Shown: positions 1 to 7,610 of the stretch, one piece after another
How the letters are laid out: every line of letters starts with the position of its first letter
How positions within the stretch are numbered: position 1 is the first letter of the stretch
Program-made: the position numbers and the translations under genes
Notes under the pieces: model-generated
What the model was told of the DNA's origin: nothing
The model's input: only the letters and a program-made list of their open reading frames with translations
Databases searched by the model: none
Source: Desulfobacteraceae bacterium
GTDB lineage: Bacteria; Desulfobacterota; Desulfobacteria; Desulfobacterales; Desulfobacteraceae
Assembly (NCBI GenBank): GCA_023140455.1
Contig: JAGLLQ010000528.1
Coordinates: forward strand, 1-14,027
Direction: 5' to 3'
DNA length: 14,027 nucleotides

Positions 1-1139
1 TTGAGATTTTAAATGTATCTAAAGAAGATCTTTTAGATGATTTTGAGGATGCTCCCGAGATAATGAAATCTGGTCTATATAAGCAGGCATATACCGCTGA
101 ATATGGACAATTTGGTGGTCAACCCTATGGACTGATGGTTGGAAATTATGAATTCGGTCCAGGACCACAGGATATTTCTTTGCTGCAAAATGTTGCAGCG
201 GTCTCAACTATGTCCCATGCACCGTTTATTGCTGCAGCAGGGTCAAAGTTTTTCGGTCTTGACAGTTTTGAGGGATTGCCAAACCTTAAAGATCTGAATT
301 CTATCTTTGAAGGACCTCAATATGCTAAATGGCATTCTTTCAGAGAATCAGAAGATTCTCGGAATGTAGGATTAACCATGCCTCACTTTTTGCTGCGTCT
401 TCCATATGGTCAGGACACTGTACCTGTTAAAAGTTTTGATTTTGCAGAAGATGTCACAGCAGGCAACAATGATTTCCTCTGGGGCAATGCAGCTTTTACT
501 TTTGCATCCAGAATGACAGAGAGTTTTGGTAAATATCGATGGTGTGCCAATATTATAGGACCCCAGGGCGGCGGTGCTGTGGAAGATCTGCCATTATATC
601 AATACGAGTCCATGGGCAGTATTGAAACAAAAATTCCTACAGAAGTAATGTTATCTGAAAGAAGAGAATTTGAACTGGCTGAAGAAGGATTTATAGGGCT
701 TACCATGAGAAAAGGCAGTGACAATGCTGCATTCTTTTCTGGAAATTCAGTACAGAAACCAAAAAACTTCGGCAATACTGAAGAAGGAAAAGCTGCTGAA
801 CTCAATTATAAGCTGGGTACACAACTGCCTTATAATTTTGTGGTTTCAAGACTCGCCCACTATATGAAAGTTATTCAGAGGGAAAATATTGGAACATGGA
901 AAGAGAGAAGCGAGCTTGAAGATGAACTGAATAATTGGATCAGGCAGTATGTTTCTGATCAGGAAAAACCCGGAGCAAGTGTCAGAAGCAGACGTCCTTT
1001 GAGAAAAGCCGAGATAGCAGTCTCTGATGTTCCCGGTGAACCAGGATGGTACAGCTGTTCATTAAAGCTTCAGCCGCACTTTAAATATATGGGCGCGTCG
1101 TTTACTCTGTCCCTTGTAGGAAAACTTGATAAAACATAA
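1..1139 (+). CDS. tssC: T6SS contractile sheath large subunit TssC (VipB/EvpB family), 5'-partial
   Basis: This is the large subunit of the T6SS contractile sheath. With TssB it builds the cytoplasmic sheath that surrounds the Hcp tube and contracts to fire it. The frame is open from base 3, so the gene enters from the left. The ATG at 63 is internal, because the in-frame residues before it (KEDLLDDFEDAPEIMKSGLY) already read as TssC. About 378 residues are visible of a family length near 490-500, so roughly the first quarter is missing, including the N-terminal helix that ClpV recognises in studied systems. Family hallmarks are EYGQFGGQPYG, then GNYEFGPGPQDISLLQ, then MSHAPFIAAAGSKFFGL, and the C-terminal LQPHFKYMGASFTLSLVGKL, which belongs to the sheath-forming strands. 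It is followed 24 nt later by hcp. tssB is expected just upstream, but this cannot be seen. Confidence 0.96.
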   Translation, partial: EILNVSKEDLLDDFEDAPEIMKSGLYKQAYTAEYGQFGGQPYGLMVGNYEFGPGPQDISLLQNVAAVSTMSHAPFIAAAGSKFFGLDSFEGLPNLKDLNSIFEGPQYAKWHSFRESEDSRNVGLTMPHFLLRLPYGQDTVPVKSFDFAEDVTAGNNDFLWGNAAFTFASRMTESFGKYRWCANIIGPQGGGAVEDLPLYQYESMGSIETKIPTEVMLSERREFELAEEGFIGLTMRKGSDNAAFFSGNSVQKPKNFGNTEEGKAAELNYKLGTQLPYNFVVSRLAHYMKVIQRENIGTWKERSELEDELNNWIRQYVSDQEKPGASVRSRRPLRKAEIAVSDVPGEPGWYSCSLKLQPHFKYMGASFTLSLVGKLDKT

Positions 1140-1147
1140 ATTCTATT

Positions 1148-1154
1148 AAAGGAG
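1148..1154 (+). promoter_or_regulatory. Ribosome binding site of hcp
   Basis: AAAGGAG lies nine bases before the ATG at 1164. It is a strong Shine-Dalgarno match, as expected for Hcp, which is needed in many copies per tube. It also favours 1164 (ATG GCA ATG) over the second ATG two codons later. Confidence 0.75.
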
Positions 1155-1163
1155 AAAAACACC

Positions 1164-1649
1164 ATGGCAATGACATCGTATTTAAAAATTACCGGGAAAG
1201 AACAAGGTGAATTAATGGGTGATTGCACACAGGCAGGCAGAGAAGACCTGATTATGGTATATGGTTTTGACCATAAAGTTGAAATCCCAAGAGACCCGCA
1301 TTCAGGTCTTCCAACAGGGCAGAGAATTCATCAGCCCTATGAAGTAACTATAACTAAAGGCAAATGCTCTCCTCAGCTTTTCCAGGCTTGCTGTACAGGT
1401 GAACAAGTAGATACCGAGCATAAATTTTTTCGTATTAACGATAAGGGAAAAGAAGAACATTACTTTACCATTAAACTTACCAATGCCATTATAGTGGAAA
1501 TGCGGGAATTTAACCCTTTAACCTTTCTTGAAGCGACAAAACCCTATCAGGATATGGAAATGATCAGGCTTACCTATGAAACAATCGCATGGACCCAGGA
1601 AATTGATGGTGTGGAATCAGAGGATTCATGGAAAAGCCCGAATGAATAA
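1164..1649 (+). CDS. hcp: T6SS inner tube protein Hcp (TssD)
   Basis: Hcp forms stacked hexameric rings that make the inner tube ejected by sheath contraction. It can also carry small effectors in its lumen. The protein is 161 residues, normal for the family, and it is a single domain with no C-terminal extension. Recognisable segments are the N-terminal strand MTSYLKITG, the EIPRDPHSGLPTGQRIHQP loop (about residues 40-58, the family's PRD...G.PTGKR-type segment), KCSPQLFQACCTGE (67-80) and the closing strand IRLTYETIAWT. It has four cysteines (21, 68, 76, 77), three of them clustered on the Hcp helix, which is notable but of unknown meaning. It sits between tssC and tssE and is followed by a strong hairpin that may stabilise its transcript or reduce read-through. 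Confidence 0.96.
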   Translation: MAMTSYLKITGKEQGELMGDCTQAGREDLIMVYGFDHKVEIPRDPHSGLPTGQRIHQPYEVTITKGKCSPQLFQACCTGEQVDTEHKFFRINDKGKEEHYFTIKLTNAIIVEMREFNPLTFLEATKPYQDMEMIRLTYETIAWTQEIDGVESEDSWKSPNE

Positions 1650-1677
1650 ATGATTATTAAACAATAATACTATTTTG

Positions 1678-1716
1678 AGAACATGGAGGAAAAGTTTGAT
1701 TTAACCTCCATGTTCT
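1678..1716 (+). terminator. Perfect 12-bp inverted repeat between hcp and tssE (attenuator or mRNA-stabilising hairpin)
   Basis: AGAACATGGAGG (1678-1689) is matched exactly by its reverse complement CCTCCATGTTCT (1705-1716), with a 15-nt A/T-rich loop. The right arm is followed by TAAGGATT rather than a run of T, so it does not look like a full intrinsic terminator. The position directly after hcp and 12 nt before the tssE start suggests a partial terminator or a 3'-end barrier that gives more hcp than baseplate mRNA. The left arm contains GGAGG and the right arm CCTCC. The tssE ribosome binding site (AAGGA, 1718-1722) lies just outside the stem. The stem is seen directly; its function is inferred. 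Confidence 0.6.
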
Positions 1717-1728
1717 TAAGGATTATGC

Positions 1729-2142
1729 ATGTTTGAACTGACTCTGTTAGAACGTATCAAGGCCCTTGAATCAAAGAAAACCAGGGCCGGAAACAACCCT
1801 GTTGAAGTTGAAACAAGGTCTATAATGATTCATTTGAATAAATTATTAAACACTAACAGAGGAAGTGTCCTGATTGCCCGTGATTTTGGTATGCCGGATA
1901 TGACAGCCTTTTCCAGTGAAGGAATTGCAGGTACTATGGAAAAGATTGCAAAAGCAGTTATTGAGCTTGTAAGGAAATATGAGAAAAGACTGTCAAAGAT
2001 AAAAGTTAAAATAGAATCTGATAAAAGTGATGTATTAGCAATTTTTTTCACACTTGAAGGGGGCCTTTCACGGCATGATAATGTTCCGGTTTTTTTCCAG
2101 GCAACAGTAAAACCTGGAGGTAGAATCATAATAACACGGTAA
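1729..2142 (+). CDS. tssE: T6SS baseplate wedge subunit TssE (gp25-like)
   Basis: TssE is a homologue of phage T4 gp25. It is the wedge component that joins the baseplate to the first ring of the sheath and is thought to nucleate sheath polymerisation. The protein is 137 residues, within the family range. Hallmarks are the N-terminal LTLLERIKALE and the gp25 core LLNTNRGSVLIARDFGMPDM (about residues 39-58), followed by a helical stretch and the strands IKVKIES and VLAIFFTLEG. The ATG at 1729 is chosen because AAGGA at 1718-1722 is suitably placed. An ATG four bases earlier (1725) reads only four codons including its stop. The gene lies 79 nt after hcp, the largest gap in the window, and 26 nt before tssF. 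Confidence 0.93.
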   Translation: MFELTLLERIKALESKKTRAGNNPVEVETRSIMIHLNKLLNTNRGSVLIARDFGMPDMTAFSSEGIAGTMEKIAKAVIELVRKYEKRLSKIKVKIESDKSDVLAIFFTLEGGLSRHDNVPVFFQATVKPGGRIIITR

Positions 2143-2155
2143 AGGAAAATTAGAT

Positions 2156-2163
2156 AAGGGAAG
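2156..2163 (+). promoter_or_regulatory. Ribosome binding site supporting the TTG start of tssF
   Basis: AAGGGAAG lies five to eight bases before the TTG at 2169. The next residues, YNKYYQHELFKLRELAKEFA, are the standard TssF N-terminus. Together these fix a TTG start; no in-frame ATG occurs in the first 28 codons. Confidence 0.7.
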
Positions 2164-2168
2164 ACCAA

Positions 2169-3899
2169 TTGTACAATAAATACTATCAGCATGAATTGTT
2201 TAAATTAAGGGAGCTTGCAAAAGAATTTGCAAAGGCGCATCCTGCTGCAGGACCCATGTTAAGCAGCGAATCTGTTGATCCTGATGTCGAACGCCTGCTT
2301 GAAGGTACTGCTTTTTTAACAGGTCATCTACATCATAAAATTGATGATGATTTTCCGGAAATAATTCACGGGTTAATGGATATTGTTTATCCGCATTATT
2401 TAAGACCGGTTCCAAGTATCTCGATTATGTCTTTTGCACCAAAACCTTCTCTTATTGAAACTATAAAAGTTCCATCTGGTACTTTTTTATCCTCAAAGGA
2501 GAGAAACGGCATAAAATGCATGTTCCAAACATGCTTTGATCTTGATGTTCATCCCTTGAGAATCAGGTCAGCAAAAACATATGCTCAAGAAAAAGAATAT
2601 AAAATTACTCTTTCCTGTGATCTTAGAGGGATTTCCCTGCCTCAATGGAATCCTGACAATATATCCTTTTTCCTTTCCGGATCATATTCAAAAACATCTG
2701 ATCTTTTTGCCTGTTTTACACAATTTGTTTCAAAGGTTAAAATTATATGTCAAAATCAAACCGAACCATATGTTTTGGCTGAAGCTGATTTTAAGCCCCT
2801 TGGTTTTGATAAGGCTAATTCTCTTTTTTCATATCCTTCCCAATCTTTTTCAGGTTTTTCACTTTTGCAGGAATATTTCATCTTCCCACAGAAATTTTTA
2901 TTTTTTGAATTATCTGGTTTAAAGAACTGGAAAAATAAATCAAATAGCAATCAATTTGATATTGTATTTGAATTTAATGAACCATCTTTTGATTTCCCTG
3001 AGGTATCAGCAGATAATTTTTCTTTGTTTTCGGTCCCGGTAGTCAATTTTTTTCCATTTGAAGCTGAACCTGTTGTTATGGATCATTCAAAGGAAAAAAT
3101 CAGGGTAAGACCATCATCCAAGACAGGAAACGGATATCAGATATATAGTGTGGATAAAGTAATAGGATACACTCAGGGAAGTGTTAAGCCTATTAACTAT
3201 ATTCCCATGGATTATTTTTCTTTTGATACCCAGGATAAGTCTTTTTATAAGGCATCAAGACAGGTTTCTCCTGTTACCAATACATATGAAGTTTATTTAA
3301 ATTTAACCTATGCAAAAGAAAAAACCGAATATAAACAGGAAACCCTGACTATTGATCTGACATGCACTAATGGTACAGAACCTGAGCAGCTAATGCCCGG
3401 AGATATCTGTGAACATACTTCAAATTCACCCGAGCTTCTTAATTTTAAAAATATTACAGCACCAACAACAAATGTAGAACCTCCTTTGGAAGGGGACACT
3501 CTTTGGCGGCTTTTGTCACATATGTCCTTAAATCTGCTCTCATTAAAAGGCGCCCAGAGTTTGAGAGAAATGCTCCAGCTTTATATTTTTCAGGACAGCA
3601 GAGATAAAGGAATGGTCACGGCAAATCTTAAACGTATACATGGTATCTCAGATTTTACGATAGAGAAGGAAGACAGACTTATTAAAGGAATGGTTGTCAG
3701 AGGTGAAAAAATCACTATTACCCTGAGCAAAGATGGATTTGCATCCCTGGGGGATGTTGCTGTGTTCGGGTCGGTTATTGATGAATTTTTTTCAAGATAC
3801 AGCAGTATAAACAGTTATACCAGACTAATTGTTAATGAAACTATTTCAGGAGAATCCTTTTCATGGTTACCGAGAATCGGGGACAAACATCTGAAATAA
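2169..3899 (+). CDS. tssF: T6SS baseplate subunit TssF (VasA/ImpG family)
   Basis: TssF is the large baseplate wedge protein. In studied systems it forms a TssF2-TssG complex that contacts TssE, TssK and the VgrG hub. The protein is 576 residues, close to the usual 580-620. The most diagnostic part is the N-terminus: YNKYYQHELFKLRELAKEFA, then DPDVERLLEG (residues 37-46), AFLTGHLHHKIDDDFPEIIH and YPHYLRPVPSISIM. The C-terminus ends with the family's closing block, FGSVIDEFFSRYSSINSYTR followed by WLPRIGDKH. Translation starts at TTG. The last 37 nt overlap the start of tssG, implying translational coupling of two proteins that act in a fixed complex. The middle section (about residues 180-300) is rich in F and S and less conserved, which is normal for TssF. 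Confidence 0.95.
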   Translation: MYNKYYQHELFKLRELAKEFAKAHPAAGPMLSSESVDPDVERLLEGTAFLTGHLHHKIDDDFPEIIHGLMDIVYPHYLRPVPSISIMSFAPKPSLIETIKVPSGTFLSSKERNGIKCMFQTCFDLDVHPLRIRSAKTYAQEKEYKITLSCDLRGISLPQWNPDNISFFLSGSYSKTSDLFACFTQFVSKVKIICQNQTEPYVLAEADFKPLGFDKANSLFSYPSQSFSGFSLLQEYFIFPQKFLFFELSGLKNWKNKSNSNQFDIVFEFNEPSFDFPEVSADNFSLFSVPVVNFFPFEAEPVVMDHSKEKIRVRPSSKTGNGYQIYSVDKVIGYTQGSVKPINYIPMDYFSFDTQDKSFYKASRQVSPVTNTYEVYLNLTYAKEKTEYKQETLTIDLTCTNGTEPEQLMPGDICEHTSNSPELLNFKNITAPTTNVEPPLEGDTLWRLLSHMSLNLLSLKGAQSLREMLQLYIFQDSRDKGMVTANLKRIHGISDFTIEKEDRLIKGMVVRGEKITITLSKDGFASLGDVAVFGSVIDEFFSRYSSINSYTRLIVNETISGESFSWLPRIGDKHLK

Positions 3900-4885
3900 T
3901 AGACAGGCTGATAGCAAAGAGTTCTACTTTCTCTTTTGTGCAGGCAGTCAGGCTGTTATTAAAAGATATTTCCTCTCATAAACTCTATGATGGTCATGAA
4001 ATAACCCAAAATGAAGCTTTAGAAAAATATATAAGGATAAGACCTGAACTCTCTCTAGGATTTCCCGGAACTGATATTACTAAAGTTGAAAGATCAGAAT
4101 TTGATCCGGATCAGTTTTTAATTACTGCTACATTCTTAGGATTATATGGTTCATCAACACCGCTTCCTACATTTTATACAGAAGACCTAATCGAAGAGCT
4201 TAATGATGGAGAATCCATAAAACGTGATTTTATAGATATTATTAATCATGCTATCTATCCTCTGTTTTTTAAGATCTGGAGCAAGCATCGTCTTTTTTAT
4301 AAAATATGTGAAGAAAATGACGAATCAATAATTAATTTAATTTATTGTTTTCTTGGTCTTGAAAATAAAGAACTGCGGGAAGATATCTATAATATTGAAA
4401 AATATTTCAGATATGCAGGATTAACAATGCAGTTTCCAAGGTCTGCTGAAGGATTGGGATCTATCCTTGAAGACTGCTTTAATCTAAAAAACCAGATACA
4501 GGTAAATCAATGTGTTCCACGAAAAGTGCCTATTCCCAATGATCAACATTCTTTTTTAGGTGTGTCAAGCTGTACATTGGGAGAAGATTCTGTCATAGGG
4601 AAAGTTATAAATGATATCAGCGGGAAATTTCAGGTGCATATTTCAGGTGCAGATACTGATATTCTGCATTCTTTACTCCCTGATAAACAAAGGTTTATGG
4701 AATTTAAACAGATGGTGAATTTTTATGTGAATCAGCCCCTTGATTGGGAGCTTGTTATTGAACTTGATAGTGAAAAGCTTGAAACCACCCAGCCAGGCAA
4801 TAATAATTGGTCACACTTAGGCTGGAATACATGGTTAGTTTCTGAAAACAAAGGTTCCGGCAAAGCTCAAACCTGTTTTCATTAA
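3863..4885 (+). CDS. tssG: T6SS baseplate subunit TssG (VasB/ImpH family)
   Basis: TssG is the partner of TssF in the baseplate wedge. The protein is 340 residues, normal for the family. Diagnostic segments are FSFVQAVRLL near the N-terminus, EKYIRIRPELSLGFPGTDI, then TFLGLYGSSTPLPTFYTEDL, then HRLFYK, then GLTMQFPRSAEGLGSILEDC, and LGWNTWL close to the C-terminus. The ATG at 3863 lies inside the end of tssF and has CAGGAGA (about 3848-3854) in front of it. The start is therefore coupled to tssF translation. It is followed 27 nt later by clpV. Confidence 0.94.
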   Translation: MVTENRGQTSEIIDRLIAKSSTFSFVQAVRLLLKDISSHKLYDGHEITQNEALEKYIRIRPELSLGFPGTDITKVERSEFDPDQFLITATFLGLYGSSTPLPTFYTEDLIEELNDGESIKRDFIDIINHAIYPLFFKIWSKHRLFYKICEENDESIINLIYCFLGLENKELREDIYNIEKYFRYAGLTMQFPRSAEGLGSILEDCFNLKNQIQVNQCVPRKVPIPNDQHSFLGVSSCTLGEDSVIGKVINDISGKFQVHISGADTDILHSLLPDKQRFMEFKQMVNFYVNQPLDWELVIELDSEKLETTQPGNNNWSHLGWNTWLVSENKGSGKAQTCFH

Positions 4886-4900
4886 AAAGAATTAATATAC

Positions 4901-4906
4901 AGGAGG
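4901..4906 (+). promoter_or_regulatory. Ribosome binding site of clpV
   Basis: AGGAGG, a consensus Shine-Dalgarno sequence, lies six bases before the ATG at 4913. It is among the strongest translation signals in the window. Confidence 0.8.
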
Positions 4907-4912
4907 ATAATA

Positions 4913-7549
4913 ATGGTAAATGTAGACACAAAATCTTTACTACTTCATTTGAATGATTTTTGTACCAATACTTTGCAGACAGGAGCTGGATTATGTGTTG
5001 CAAGAACACATTATGAGGTATCAGTTGAACATTTTATCCTTAAACTCCTTGAAGATTCCAGATCAGATCTTTCAATGATATTTCAGCAGTTTGAGATTGA
5101 ACCGGGAGCTGTGCAGAAGAAAATTGAAGCTGCTTTGGAAGAATTTAAAGCCGGAAATTCCGGCAAGCCTGTTTTTTCACCAAGGCTTCTTGATCTTTTT
5201 CAGGATGGGTGGATGATTGCGTCCATTGAGTTAGAAGAGAGAAAAATCAGATCAGGGGCTATATTGCTTGCTATTTTGGAAAGACCCCTATCCTATATCA
5301 CAGGTAACTATGCCGACCTTTTAAAAAAGATTAATAAAGATACGTTAAAGGAACAATTTTGGGGTATTACCAAAGGCTCAGCCGAGGCTTTATCTACAAA
5401 AGAGCAGGCTGCTGCCACAGGACCTGCGGCCCCTGCCAAAGGTGGAGAGAGTTTTATTTCCCGTTTTTGTAATGATTTTACTGAAAAAGCCGAACAGGGT
5501 GGGATTGACCCTGTTTTTGGAAGAGATGAGGAGATCCGGCAGATTATTGATGTCCTTGCAAGACGAAGAAAGAATAATCCTATCTGTGTTGGTGAACCAG
5601 GAGTTGGGAAAACGGCTGTTGTTGAAGGACTTGCCTTAAGAATTATTGAGGATGATATTCCTGATGTGCTTAAGAATGTAACCCTTTTGGAACTTGATAT
5701 GGGGCTTTTAGAAGCTGGAGCCGGGATGAAAGGTGAGTTTGAGAATCGGCTTAAGGGAGTTATTAATGAAATAAAATCATCAGAATCTCCGGTTATATTA
5801 TTTATTGACGAAGCTCATACACTTATCGGTGCAGGTGGAAGTGCCGGTGGCGGAGATGCTGCAAACCTTTTAAAACCAGCTCTTGCCAGAGGTGAATTGC
5901 GTACAATTGCTGCAACTACCTGGGGTGAGTATAAAAAGTATTTTGAAAAAGACCCTGCACTTGCCAGAAGATTTCAGCCCATAAAACTTGATGAGCCAAG
6001 TGTGGAAGATACAGAGCTTATACTAAGAGGTTTAAAACCAGGGTATGAGGATGCTCATAAAGTCATAATAACAGAAGGTGCTGTAAAAGCAGCAGCAGAA
6101 TTTTCCGACCGCTATATTACAGGAAGATTCCTTCCTGATAAGGCGATTGATCTCTTAGATACAGGATGTGCCAGGGTAAAAATCAATTTATCTACAAAAC
6201 CACCAAGCCTTGAAGATAAAGAAAGATCCATACAGGCATTTGAAAGAACAAAAGCAGCAATGGAACGGGATCAAGACAATAATATGGATATTGATGCTGA
6301 TGAGTATGATATTATTTTGAATTCTATTACAGAATTTACATCCCAGGCTGATGGAATAAGAGATGCCTGGGATAAGGAAAAAGAAGCTGCACAGGTAGTA
6401 CTTGATTTGAGAAAGGAGCTTGGAGAAGCTGACAGGGAAGATACAAAAGCAATAGATGAACTTAAAGCAAAGCTAAATGATGCAGATAAACAGCTTGCTG
6501 AAACACAGCAGGATGATGCGCTTATGCAGCTTGAAGTCAATGCTGATGTTATTGCCCGGGTTGTTTCCGACTGGACTGGAATACCTTTGGGCAAAATGAT
6601 TAAAGACGAAGCAGAAAACATTGTAAATCTTGAGAAAAAGCTGGGTGAACGGGTCAAGGGTCAGGATCATGCACTTGCTGCTATTGCAGAGGTAATTAGA
6701 GCCTCCAAGGCAGGTATTAAAGATCCAAACCAACCCATAGGTGTTTTCCTGCTTGCAGGACCAAGTGGTGTTGGAAAAACAGAAACCGGACTTGCAATTG
6801 CCGATACTCTTTTTGGAAGTGAAAAAAATAGTGTTACCATCAATATGAGTGAGTTCCAGGAAAGCCATACGGTCAGCCGTTTGATTGGCTCTCCTCCCGG
6901 ATATGTAGGTTATGGTGAAGGTGGTATGTTAACAGAAGCAGTCAGGCAGAAACCATATTCTGTTGTTCTTTTAGATGAGGTTGAAAAAGCCCATCCGGAT
7001 ATTTCAAATCTCTTTTATCAGGTCTTTGATAAAGGTGTACTCACAGACGGAGAAGGCAAAGAAATAAGTTTTAAAAATACTGTAATTATTTTAACAAGCA
7101 ACCTTGCAACAGACATCATTCAGGAAATGACACAGGATGAAGCAGAAGAAGAAATTGATATTGATGTACTGACATCTGCAATAAGACCCATGCTCTCAGA
7201 ATATTTCAAGCCAGCTCTCCTTGCACGAATGAATATACTTCCCTTTGTAAGTCTTAATACAGAGGCAATGGCTTTGATTGTCAAACTCAAACTAAATAAA
7301 GTCAAAAAAACCCTGATGGATAATAACAAGATTACTTTAAATTATTCAGACAGAGTCCTTGAGCAGATTACAGCAAGGTGTACTGAGGTTGAAACAGGAG
7401 CCAGAAATATCGATTATATTTTAAATGCCAATATATTCCCAAGAATATCAAGGGAGCTGTTAACAAAGATGAGTTCAGGTGATATGCTGTCTGAAATCCT
7501 CCTTGACATTGATGATAATGAAGAATTTACAATAGATTTTACAATATAA
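4913..7549 (+). CDS. tssH: T6SS sheath-disassembly AAA+ ATPase TssH (ClpV)
   Basis: ClpV is a hexameric Hsp100/Clp ATPase that extracts subunits from contracted sheath so they can be reused. At 878 residues it has the full family architecture: a ClpN-type domain (about 1-150), an Ala/Pro linker (about 163-180), ATPase D1, a coiled-coil middle domain (about 480-545) and ATPase D2. D1 has Walker A GEPGVGKT (227-234), Walker B VILFIDEAHT (294-303, with D299 and E300) and arginines R352/R353 in LARRF. D2 has Walker A GPSGVGKT (616-623), the pore loop GYVGYGEGG (from 663), Walker B SVVLLDEVE (683-691), R772 in LLARMN and sensor-2 GAR (829-831). All catalytic residues are present, so it should be active. 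The D1 pore segment GAGMKGEFENRLK lacks the tyrosine of ClpB, as is usual in ClpV. The N-domain marks it as ClpV rather than ClpB, as does its place between tssG and vgrG. Confidence 0.96.
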   Translation: MVNVDTKSLLLHLNDFCTNTLQTGAGLCVARTHYEVSVEHFILKLLEDSRSDLSMIFQQFEIEPGAVQKKIEAALEEFKAGNSGKPVFSPRLLDLFQDGWMIASIELEERKIRSGAILLAILERPLSYITGNYADLLKKINKDTLKEQFWGITKGSAEALSTKEQAAATGPAAPAKGGESFISRFCNDFTEKAEQGGIDPVFGRDEEIRQIIDVLARRRKNNPICVGEPGVGKTAVVEGLALRIIEDDIPDVLKNVTLLELDMGLLEAGAGMKGEFENRLKGVINEIKSSESPVILFIDEAHTLIGAGGSAGGGDAANLLKPALARGELRTIAATTWGEYKKYFEKDPALARRFQPIKLDEPSVEDTELILRGLKPGYEDAHKVIITEGAVKAAAEFSDRYITGRFLPDKAIDLLDTGCARVKINLSTKPPSLEDKERSIQAFERTKAAMERDQDNNMDIDADEYDIILNSITEFTSQADGIRDAWDKEKEAAQVVLDLRKELGEADREDTKAIDELKAKLNDADKQLAETQQDDALMQLEVNADVIARVVSDWTGIPLGKMIKDEAENIVNLEKKLGERVKGQDHALAAIAEVIRASKAGIKDPNQPIGVFLLAGPSGVGKTETGLAIADTLFGSEKNSVTINMSEFQESHTVSRLIGSPPGYVGYGEGGMLTEAVRQKPYSVVLLDEVEKAHPDISNLFYQVFDKGVLTDGEGKEISFKNTVIILTSNLATDIIQEMTQDEAEEEIDIDVLTSAIRPMLSEYFKPALLARMNILPFVSLNTEAMALIVKLKLNKVKKTLMDNNKITLNYSDRVLEQITARCTEVETGARNIDYILNANIFPRISRELLTKMSSGDMLSEILLDIDDNEEFTIDFTI

Positions 7550-7598
7550 TCATTTTTTAGCTCAGGGTAGGTTTAAGACAGGTTTGGTTTTTTTAAAA

Positions 7599-7604
7599 AA
7601 GGAG
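7599..7604 (+). promoter_or_regulatory. Ribosome binding site that sets the start of the unknown gene at 7611
   Basis: AAGGAG ends six bases before the ATG at 7611. A TTG at 7584 would give nine more residues, but the Shine-Dalgarno sequence would then lie inside the gene and no comparable signal precedes that TTG. The ATG is preferred. The site sits in a GG-T7-A6-GGAGCC stretch (7587-7607). Confidence 0.65.
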
Positions 7605-7610
7605 CCTTTT

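Noticed and set aside
63..65. ATG at 63 as the true start of tssC
   Set aside because: The frame is open upstream to the window edge with TssC-like residues, and the protein would lack about a quarter of the family length. The gene is truncated by the window, not naturally short.
2581..2922. 113-aa frame inside tssF on the + strand
   Set aside because: It is a frame-shifted shadow of tssF: low-complexity hydrophobic composition, no ribosome binding site and full overlap with a well-supported gene.
6271..6868. Two minus-strand frames opposite clpV, Ser/Cys-rich
   Set aside because: They lie opposite the middle domain and D2 start of an intact ClpV. The Ser/Cys-rich composition is typical of antisense frames over Glu/Ala/Lys-rich coding sequence.
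4913..7549. ClpB disaggregase instead of ClpV
   Set aside because: The N-domain, the tyrosine-free D1 pore segment and the position inside the T6SS cluster all fit ClpV.
7584..7586. TTG at 7584 as the start of the unknown gene
   Set aside because: The ribosome binding site AAGGAG at 7599-7604 lies downstream of this codon and is well placed for the ATG at 7611.
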